From contig CAMQGK010000008.1 in assembly GCA_947000775.1 (NCBI GenBank), forward strand, positions 18,621,001-18,685,000: DNA of 64,000 bases, read 5' to 3'. The notes under the pieces were generated by a model. The model was not told the DNA's origin, searched no databases, and saw only the letters and a list, made by a program, of their open reading frames with translations. Below, in pieces: positions 56,216 to 64,000 of this stretch. Positions within the stretch are counted from its first letter, which is position 1; every line of letters begins with the position of its first letter. The position numbers and the translations under genes are program-made. Source of the stretch: Pterois miles (lineage: Eukaryota; Chordata; Actinopteri; Perciformes; Scorpaenidae).

Positions 56216-56419
56216 TCAACATCCCCATTATAGAGTTGCATTATGGGAAATGTAAGATTGAGTGCTGTTGAAGATGAACCCATAAAGGAAAGTCCAAGAC
56301 ATTCATTCAATTCATTTTAACCAGGAAACATAAATAAAAATAGAAATAAGTGAACAACAACCATATGCACCAAGAAACACACACAAGAGACAAAGCACAT
56401 AAAATTTAAGGCAAATTAC
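56216..56419. other. Conserved intron upstream of ZnF-6
   Basis: Includes TGCATTATGGGAAAT at 56237-56251, found also in units 2 and 5 and, with one change, unit 1. Confidence 0.5.
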
Positions 56420-56676
56420 CCATATTTTTTCACACTAGGTGCACCGGATTATAAGATGCATTAAGCGAAACAAAACGGTCAGATAAGTCAAACTTTGTTC
56501 AATTCAAGTAATAACTCAATAACTCAACATTTTTCAGTTGTAACACATGAAATACAAAACAATGCACTCACTTTTCAGTTCATTCCTCTTCCACAAATCC
56601 ATCAAATCCTTCATCATCAGTGTCTGAGTTAAACAGTTGGGTGATTTTAAGTGCACCTTATAGTGCAAAAAATACA
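56420..56676. mobile_element. MITE-like inverted-repeat element
   Basis: Left end catattttttcacac then ggtgcaccggattataag; right end gtgcaccttatagtgc then aaaaaatac, inverted to each other with a few mismatches. About 255 bp, no coding capacity. Confidence 0.6.
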
Positions 56677-57034
56677 GCAATCAACTAAAACAAGAAAAAC
56701 TGCATTTAACCTGAAACTGCCCTACAGACAAGACTGAGGTGAGGTTTAGATTATCCTGGAACTAATCACTTCTTCACCTCTGCAGCAGAGTGCTTGCTAG
56801 CATTTTTTAAACTGCTCTTACTATGTTTCTTTTTATGCACCATGAAGTCCTTCTGTGTGTAAAATGACTTTTTATAAACCTGATGCTGATTTCTGCTATT
56901 CGCTCTCTTAGCTCTGCTTTTGGTCTCTACCAACTGAGGGAAATATCTCTGTAGCTGCTAAATGCTCCACTAGCTGCACCAGCTAGTCTCAAACTGAGTG
57001 TCTGCTGAGCAGGTAGTGTACAGTGTACAGGGTT

Positions 57035-57760
57035 TCGGTGCAGTTATTGGTTCCTGATCCCAGGGAGGTGCCCCATTATTAATACTTATCAATCCTTTTA
57101 TTGACAGAAAAATGTTATTGATATTATCATCTTTAATATTTGTTAATAACTGAAGCTGCTTCTATCCTATTCCAACACAGTGGTGCCCCATGTAAGGCTA
57201 TCTAATACCAGCTTTATTACAATATTTATGCATAATAATTCTGAATTTGAGTTTGTGTTAATTTTTCAGAAATTTTGATTTTTGAAAACTAATTTGAACG
57301 ATTTTCTAAGTATGTAGTCAGTTGTGGTTTGTGGATTACTTCAGTATGTACTTGTGGTTTGTTCTTTTCCTTTCTGGTTCAAATAGTAATGTGGCTTTTA
57401 TTTGGTTTAGAAATCCTGAACCCGCTCTAACGTAGCTATCACTCACCAGCGGTGCTGAAGTCCCCTCATTAACATCCTGACAGGATCAGAGTAACAACAG
57501 CCTTCAACACTTCACTTTGTAAGCCACAGAACGAAGCCTCTCAACTGAGCATTTACAGCAGCATAACAGCAGCCTTCCACTACAACAAAGACCACAGGAG
57601 TTGTCTTTTACTAGCTAAGTACAAGGACTAACAAAGAGCCCCGTGAGTCCGGAGCCGATGTTCCCCAGGAGTCCAACGATCCAGCCTTTCAGGATGCGGT
57701 CGCTGGCCTCATTCAGCTCTCCTTGAATTGATAGAGAGAACCTTACTAGCTATAATACAA
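57035..57760. repeat. LTR-retrotransposon-like relic, second copy
   Basis: Pairs with 5020-5640 over its length, including 'gtggtgccccatg' and 'gaacccgctctaacgtagct'. Low confidence in the class. Confidence 0.4.
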
Positions 57761-58984
57761 ACCAGGAAGCCACAGTGCACATCCCGGATGTGCTCGGCCA
57801 AACAGTCCTCCTGTGCAGCTTCAAGCTGCAGAGCATCAGACGCTGCAAAACAGCTACCGAGCTGCCAAGCAGGATTAGTGAAGGAAGATCGGGAAATCCT
57901 ATTTGAGACCACTCGAACGTCACATCTGGCTGCATGAGAAAACCCATGTTCTGTATGAACAGCCTCGGGTTGCTGAGCAAAAAACAGAGTCCAGGAAAGA
58001 AAAGAACTCAGGACAGCCAGGTAAGTACCACCATCGACCTGTTTGCCAAAAAGTCACCTGACACTGAAACAGGTTCTGTTTCTGGCACATCGACAAAAAC
58101 CTCAGAGAAACTGAGCATAGATTCCCTGACTTAACTCACACTAGGATTCTCTGTGATCTCTGGGATCTCTGCAGACGGTAGCAGACTCTCTGCAGGTATG
58201 TCCTGTTACCTACAGACAAAGACACAAACAAGTGCCTGCATGCTAACTGCCAGCTAACTTTGAGCAACAGAAACAAAGAAGTTAGCACAGAGCTGAACTC
58301 TGCAGGAACAAAGGACCACAACAGTTTCCCTCCAAACTGCACAACTGGACTTGAACACAGCAAGGACAGCATCTTCTGACTGGAACCACAGCTTTCTCCA
58401 GCCTGGCTGCTCCACCGATCAATAAGCACAGACTATCACTTTTTTTTTTGTTTCTTCCCTCTTCTTGCTGGGAATACTAAGAAATGTAAGTTCCCTTTAA
58501 TAGAGTGTGTGACTGGCGTATGTAAGAAAGCTGAATGTGACACTTTAAATGATATATTTCTCATTCATAGTATATATTTGAGAAGAAGTATACATGGGCA
58601 TACAGGCTGTGTACATGTGAGTGTGCAAATGAAGAAGGAGTACATGTAAAGATGTGTTTCTGTGTGGTCTGTACATGTGGAAGGGTATACACAGCCACAT
58701 ACTTCAGAGGGTGAGGACGGAGGACCCACAGCTCTCGCTACAGGACTGAGTTGATCCACAAGCACAGTGGCACCCACATGCCTCTTTCTGTGCATATGAG
58801 CAGTGCAGAATGGAAAAGGTTAGGAAAGTGTTGTATACACTGTGCTAACGCCTTTTCCAAATAAAAACTAAATTTTAAAAATGATAAGAAAGAAGATAAC
58901 GCACATCAACTGTGAGTCAGTTTTAAACACAAACGTACATATTCAGAGAAACTCAAACCCGACATCACAACCGTTTGTCCTGAT
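57761..58984. other. Unassigned intron sequence, unit 6
   Basis: Short open stretches on both strands, none convincing. A T-run occurs at 58440-58449. Confidence 0.3.
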
Positions 58985-59410
58985 TGAACACACTTGCTCT
59001 GAAAGACAAAGAGGCCAGGTGGTGAGGCCCTGGCGGCCATCTTTGATCCAGCCTTCTTTGTAGTTTTATAGTGCCAGCCATGTTAATTGTAGGCCATGCA
59101 AACATGAACGGCGCCTTGGCCGTCCTGTCTATCCTATCTGTCCTGTCTCGTCTGTCTTGACCCTCTTGGGTTGTCCTGTCCATCCTGGCTCTCTCAAACG
59201 TCAGTCAGTCCTCTCTGTCTCAAGTTATTAATTTAATTATTAATCTGAGTTCTAAATTGATAGTTTAGTTTGAGAGTCTTATTCGTGAGACTACATTAAT
59301 TGGTTTTCATTTTATCTGTGTTTCATATAGTGGTGCCCAAGGATGATTTAATGTAAATTAAATCCTATTATTAAGCAATAATAATAATTATTATTATTAT
59401 TTGATAGCCA
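58985..59410. repeat. LTR-like relic, related to 61240-61660
   Basis: Both segments start near 'gacaaagaggc', contain 'gcggccatctttgat' and reach 'tttcatatagtggtgccc' or 'tttcagagtggtgacc', again like an LTR end next to a primer site. Very diverged. Confidence 0.35.
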
Positions 59411-59499
59411 TTTTAGTATCCTATGAATGATGAATTTCATTCAAAGTAAAAATTATCTTTCATAGTTTATGATAACTAGATCAGGTCCTATCTGCGTCC

Positions 59500-59740
59500 C
59501 AAGACAATAAAGTACTTTCCCACCAAGAAGAAAGTTTCAGTTTGAATGGGACCCCAAGCTGGGAGGTGAGTATGACGGTAAGGTCCCAACCATTCAGAAG
59601 GGAGGGTTTCCAAGAAATTGAACATCTGTTCAGGAGATGCTTTTGGGAAGCGGGAAGACAGTTTGGAAGAGCTGGTCAACCAGCAGCGCTGCCAGACTCT
59701 CCAGTGAAGCCTGACAGTCCCCGTCCACATGACTAGGCCA
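59500..59740 (+). repeat. Retroelement-like fragment, related to 6315-6460
   Basis: Plus-strand words K-Y-F-P-T-K-K-K-V-S and then, after breaks, K-T-V-W-K-S-W-S line up with the weaker copy in unit 1. Origin uncertain. Confidence 0.3.
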
Positions 59741-61168
59741 GGTCCCGTTCCCTTCTGCCACCAAGGTTTACTTCCTAGGCTGGGGAATGGACTGGAGCCC
59801 ACCAGGCTTCCTGAGCCTGCCATACCACATCCTAACGCATCGCATCCCTCCTTCTTAATCTTCTTTGACAACCATGTCTGGCAGGGTAAAGCCTGGTTTA
59901 TGGCCACCACAGTGAAGTTGCCGCAAGACACATGTGCCAGAAACTAATGACATCACAGCTTTTGCTGAGCGTGCAAAGGCTCCGTAAGTTGTCACGGCGC
60001 TTGGTTTTCTTTTTACTATTATTATTCTTTACTCTTCGTTGTATTTCTGCCATTCCTTGTGGGCAGCAATGTAAGAATTTCATTGGGCAGGTGAACTTGT
60101 TTCTTTCTGTGCACATGACAATAAATACTGAGACTGGAGACGGGGGTCTACCTGGCGCTGCTGCACCGTGTACACGACTGTCCCTGTTTCATCCTCTGTG
60201 CAGCGATGACTTCTTTAACATTACAGTTTCCTTATAGCTTTGGGTTTAAATCTGAAATACTGCTAAACAGGTGATTGCTCTTTGCTTCAACACCAAATCC
60301 TCTGCAATATAACTCCTTGCTGAGCAGATACATTCACGGTCAGCTTATAGCATCTGTCATTTGACTATCTCTTTATAACAAAGTGCTGATATGCCAAAAT
60401 GAACTAAATGGGTTTTATTTCTGTAAAGAAAAAAAAAAAAAAAAGCAAAACAGCGGTGGGGATGATGGACCACATGGACCACCGTGTAACACTAGCAGCA
60501 CCAACCACTGTGTAACACTGATCACCGCGACAAGCCAAAACCAAACGTTGCAGAAGCTGATCTGCAGCTGAACTCTGGCCTGTTTCCAACAGACATAGAC
60601 AGGAAGTTCTCCTCAGGAAGGAGGCCTGCCTGCATTTTTCAGATTCCTGCTCGGCTCAGTCTGCACTGCTGACCCAGAGAAAACCAGTTTAGCACCAACA
60701 GCTACAACCAAGTCTGCCAGCTAACTTTACAGGAACAGGAACAAAGCAAGTTAGTGCCAAGCTGCTAACTCTGCATGAACAAAGGACAAGTTTCCCTCCA
60801 ATCTACACAACTGGATTTGAACAGTGAGCACTGCATCGTGGACCCAGGTACTAACTTTCCCAGCCTGGCTCCTCCAGTTTAACAAAGAAATCCCTTTTCT
60901 TCCACGAACTGGGTCAAATAATGGGCCTACCTTAGCGCAGCAATTTCACATGGCTAAGCAACACTTGGACTTGTGCGTGTCTTGACTTGATTTAAGGATT
61001 TCCAGACATTTACTGTTGTGACGTTGTTTGTAGTCGGGACACTTACGTAGCTGGCGTTGCCACATTTGCTGTTATTCATGCTTCACACAGACGAAGGGTC
61101 TTGCATGCACACTAACATCTGTCCTAACCAGCACGCTCTCCGACACGTTAAGACCACGACCGGTTTTA

Positions 61169-61170
<2 letters not shown>
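59741..61170. other. Unassigned intron sequence, unit 6
   Basis: A 3' end like that of a LINE may lie near 60065-60130 ('gtaagaatttcattg', 'acaataaatactgagac'). An A-run occurs at 60428-60444. Nothing else is recognised. Confidence 0.3.

Positions 61171-61232
<62 letters not shown>
61171..61232. repeat. (CA)n microsatellite
   Basis: Uninterrupted dinucleotide run. Confidence 0.97.
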
Positions 61233-61235
<3 letters not shown>

Positions 61236-61239
61236 AGCA

Positions 61240-61391
61240 CACTGAAAGTGCTCAGACAAGACAAAGAGGCAAAGTGTTTCATGTCCGGGCGGCCATCTTT
61301 GATTCAGTCACCTTGTTGGTGTAACCTGGTGAGCCCTGTTGTTTTGTAGTCTATGCAGCCTCAGGCGCCATTTTGAGACAAGAAGCCATCT

Positions 61392-61436
<45 letters not shown>

Positions 61437-61660
61437 GTTTTTGGTTTGTTTATTTTAGTTAGATTAAACTACAAAATCCTTCAACTGACAATTTATATGG
61501 TGATTTGTAGTTATAGTTCTTTAATTACTCACAGTTCAGAATCGTATTAGTATCACTTTCTCTTTGTTTCAGAGTGGTGACCTGATGATGATTTGATGCA
61601 ACTTAAATGATGTTACTCAATATAATTTATAATTATTCTGATAATTACCTTTCTGCAGAA
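61240..61660. repeat. LTR-like relic with (CT)n run
   Basis: Partner of 58985-59410; includes a (CT)n tract at 61397-61432. Confidence 0.35.
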
Positions 61661-62280
61661 TCATCACAGACTCACCTAAAGGAAACTGGAGTATGTGTCC
61701 TTTTAGTCCAGACTGCTTTTTGTGAGTGTAGTTCCTAAACCCCCCTGCCCCACTTTACAGCACTCTACTGCAGTCTGCAGCATACCCCTGCTTGAACTGA
61801 ACAATCGTTCAACCTACCTGCTGGTTCAGAATCTAATGTACATCCTGATTTAGGTGACGACACAGCAACCACTAGGCATGATGGTCTACAGCTCTTTCCA
61901 TGACTTCAAACTGACAGTGCATGTCATGGGAAAAATTCACAATATACTGTATTCAGGAAAAGTTGTGGCTGAGCAAGAGCAATGCTCAGATATCCGAATG
62001 TAGCTCCATTTTCTTCTGGCTCCGGCAGTTTTCTGTGCAGCCTATCCCGGTCCTGGCTGCATGCAACAACTATGATGGTAGAACTGTGTAATTAATCTGC
62101 AGTTCACATGCATGCCAAACCAATTTCAGGTCAGTACAAAGACTCCTATTTCTATGTTTTACTCTCAGGTGTGTGAACTGACCTGGATATGAAGCGTCTG
62201 TAGCACTAAATAATATAACAGTAGTTTCTAAAGCGCTGAGACGGAGCCTCTGCTCTCCTCTCATATAAAACCTTCAGCAG
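61661..62280. other. Intron sequence before module 5
   Basis: Nothing recognised except the last 50 bp, which match 28867-28917 of unit 3. Confidence 0.35.
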
Positions 62281-62455
62281 CGCTGGTCGGATCTTAGCAG
62301 CGGTGCTGCTGCTGCATACAGAGGAAACACTGGTGAGGCTGCAGGTCGGATCTTAGCAGCGGTGCTGCTGCTGCATACAGAGGAAACACTGGTGAGGCTG
62401 CAGGTCGGATCTTAGCAGCGGTGCTGCTGCTGCATACAGAGGAAACACTGGTGGA
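62281..62455. repeat. 59-bp tandem repeat in intron 3 of module 5, three copies
   Basis: Same unit as 28918-29327 and 43248-43413. Confidence 0.94.
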
Positions 62456-62520
62456 TCCCCGCCGACCCTCCACCGTTTCCTGCTTTCTACCTTCGGCTTT
62501 GTTTCGGTTTTAAACAGATA

Positions 62521-62528
62521 TGACGTCA
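62521..62528. promoter_or_regulatory. CRE palindrome TGACGTCA, module 5
   Basis: Same relative position as in modules 2, 3 and 4. Confidence 0.4.
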
Positions 62529-62651
62529 CGTTACTCAGACTACACAATAAAAGAGGAGACTTCCTTCTACCTGAGCAGGAATTTATTCAGTTATTGACTC
62601 ATCATCGTGTCTTTAGTGTCGTTATGAAGCCATGAAGTCATGAACACTGAC

Positions 62652-62793
62652 CTGAACATCGGTGGTCTCAGAGGACGAGTCTGCTGCTGGACTTCTGGGG
62701 ACCTGGTTGCTCTGCTGGTCTGGGTTTTGCTGGTCCTCCTCCGTTTCGCTCTTGTACTGCTTCTGGTCCGGGTCCTGGTCCTGGTCCTGGTCT
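62652..62793 (-). CDS. Module 5, exon 3 of ZnF-6
   Basis: 142 bp, 6 bp longer than the 136-bp form through one extra D-Q repeat, still in frame (phase 2 to phase 0). It is the most diverged exon 3: D-Q-D-Q-D-Q-D-P-D-Q-K-Q-Y-K-S-E-T-E-E-D and then Q-Q-N-P-D-Q-Q-S-N-Q. It lacks the internal Met of the other copies. The C-terminal part (S-P-A-A-D-S-S-S-E-T-T-D-V-Q) is unchanged. Confidence 0.8.
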
Positions 62794-62882
62794 CTGTTTC
62801 AGAGAGTGTGATCAGTGTTTTATTTCCTCATTCATTCAGTCCAGTGGACTGGATTCAGATGGAGGCTCCGCCTCTTATTTAC

Positions 62883-62995
62883 CTGTTGCCATGGTGAATC
62901 GGAGTCTCACAGCTCCATTGATCATGGCTGTTTTCATCCTCACATTTGATCGAACAAACTCTGATCAGCTGTTCTGGAACCGAAAACTTTTCCAT
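62883..62995 (-). CDS. Module 5, exon 2 of ZnF-6 (start codon)
   Basis: ATG at 62993-62995; 37 residues identical to the other complete modules; donor AACAG|gtaaat. Confidence 0.83.
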
Positions 62996-63534
62996 CTCAC
63001 AGTTTGTTAAAGCTGCTTTCTGAAACGGGCTCCTGGTCCTGGTCTCTGAGATCCAGCAGGTCTCCACTCTGACTGCTGGACTCTGTAGTCCTGGACTCAC
63101 TACAAATCAAAGCACACGGAGATATTCAGGTCCTGCTGTCTCCTCTGGTTTTACTCTGATAACATGCTCCATGTCAGCCTGAAAACATCGGAGTTAGCAT
63201 CGGAGCTAGCCCAGCGTGCTAACGCTACATCCGCTTTGATTTCCGGCTCAAACAAACATCATCAAAGTCTTATTAGCCTGTTAGCTTCTGCTAAGCTCCG
63301 TTAGCATCGGCTCATTTTAAACTAGCTTCACTAAAACACAAAGGAGCTGAGGTTCAACCAGAGAACACCAGCACTCATTAAAGAGAGCTAAGGCTAACGC
63401 TAGCAGTTAGCCACACAGCAGCAGGCCGAAGCTAACAGCGGCTAATTAGCTGCTTAGCATCGGAGCTAGCCCAGCGTGCTAACGCTACATCCGCTTTGAT
63501 TTCCGGCTCAAAGAAACATCATTAAAGTGTTTAC

Positions 63535-63730
63535 CTGAGTGTGTGCGGGTTCACCTGGAGCTCTGCCGCCTCAAAACAGACAAATATGCTCGTCAGCTAA
63601 CGAGACAACGATCCCGCCGCCAGCCCGAGGTCACAACGAGACCACCACACTTCCGGGTCAAGCACTTCCGGTCTGGTTTTTCACTTTAAAGTGACAGAAA
63701 GTCGCCGCCTGGAGGTCAGGAGGGAAACAG
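63535..63730 (-). promoter_or_regulatory. Module 5 promoter and exon 1 (ZnF-6)
   Basis: ETS sites intact (cacttccggg and acttccgg, one base closer together than elsewhere, 'gggtcaagc' for 'gggtccaagt'); palindrome CACTTTAAAGTG intact at 63681-63692; exon 1 donor at 63535. The intron below holds both copies of the direct repeat. Confidence 0.72.
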
Positions 63731-63954
63731 TTCAGTTGATCACCCATAGGCCTGCTGCCTGGACTCAGTAGGGTGGTCAAGTGAGCGATGGCATCTTCTG
63801 GGTTATCAAGTGTGAGCAAAAAAAACGGGGTCGATATAGCACCACAGTAAAAACATTAAGAATCAGAAGGCAGTCAGAACTGATTTTGTTTGATAAGTTT
63901 CATATGGACCAAAGATAATCTATTCAGATGTTGTCACCCTTTTTTTACTGATTA
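63731..63954. other. Sequence upstream of module 5
   Basis: Unlike the upstream regions of modules 3 and 4; nothing recognised. Confidence 0.35.
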
Positions 63955-64000
63955 GAAGAAGAAGAAGAAGAAGATCAACCTTTATTAGTCCCAAAGGGGG
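63955..64000 (-). mobile_element. SINE 3' tail, cut by the window end
   Basis: (GAA)n followed by gatcaacctttattagtccc, the reverse complement of the SINE tail seen at 6039-6100. Confidence 0.75.

Noticed and set aside
56043..56310. Serine/leucine-rich minus-strand frames
   Set aside because: Translation of the GA-rich simple repeat.

Overview
This is eukaryotic DNA, almost certainly from a ray-finned (probably percomorph) fish. The evidence is repeated tRNA-headed SINEs with a '(CTT)n' tail, Tc1, hAT, L1 and L2 elements of the types common in teleosts, dense mini- and microsatellites, and a tandem cluster of multi-exon C2H2 zinc-finger genes. No bacterial-style operon, rRNA gene, free-standing tRNA gene or CRISPR array is visible.

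The backbone is a tandem array of six paralogous units, all transcribed on the minus strand. Counting from low coordinates, the terminal zinc-finger (ZnF) exons are ZnF-1 (3548-4450, ended early by a TAG), ZnF-2 (8219-9164, pseudogene), ZnF-3 (22099-22914), ZnF-4 (34829-35728), ZnF-5 (46139-46702) and ZnF-6 (55007-56071). Upstream (higher coordinates) of ZnF-2 to ZnF-6 lies a strongly conserved 5' module. It holds a GC-rich promoter with twin ETS-type sites, a non-coding exon 1, an exon 2 starting M-E-K-F, and an acidic exon 3. The exon boundaries have matching phases: exon 2 plus exon 3 plus terminal exon is divisible by three in ZnF-3 (354 aa), ZnF-4 (382 aa) and ZnF-6 (439 aa). ZnF-5 has lost exon 2, and ZnF-1 has no module of its own.

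Layout: 1-6.6 kb, unit 1 (Tc1 in the 3' flank, ZnF-1, LTR-like relic, SINE). 6.6-16.3 kb, unit 2 (ZnF-2 pseudogene, three nested LINEs, module 1 with a 59-bp array). 16.3-20.5 kb, spacer with SINE, 15-bp minisatellite, CpG-rich promoter-like patch and hAT relic. 20.6-32 kb, unit 3 (ZnF-3, 24-bp minisatellite, Tigger-like element, 1.5 kb of ATCC/ATCT repeat, module 2 with a hAT/BED element inside its exon 1/promoter). 32.4-44.7 kb, unit 4 (ZnF-4, 24-bp array, L1, Tc1, jockey/L2-like LINE, module 3). 45.3-52 kb, unit 5 (ZnF-5, module 4 without exon 2). 52.5-63.7 kb, unit 6 (ZnF-6, MITE and LTR-like relics, module 5).

The intact genes are inferred to encode nuclear DNA-binding proteins: a short acidic N-terminus of a type I do not recognise (not KRAB, SCAN, BTB or fish FiNZ) joined to 9-12 fingers. 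The modules look nearly identical between units while the finger helices differ, the usual picture of a fast-evolving ZnF cluster. What the proteins bind cannot be read from sequence alone.
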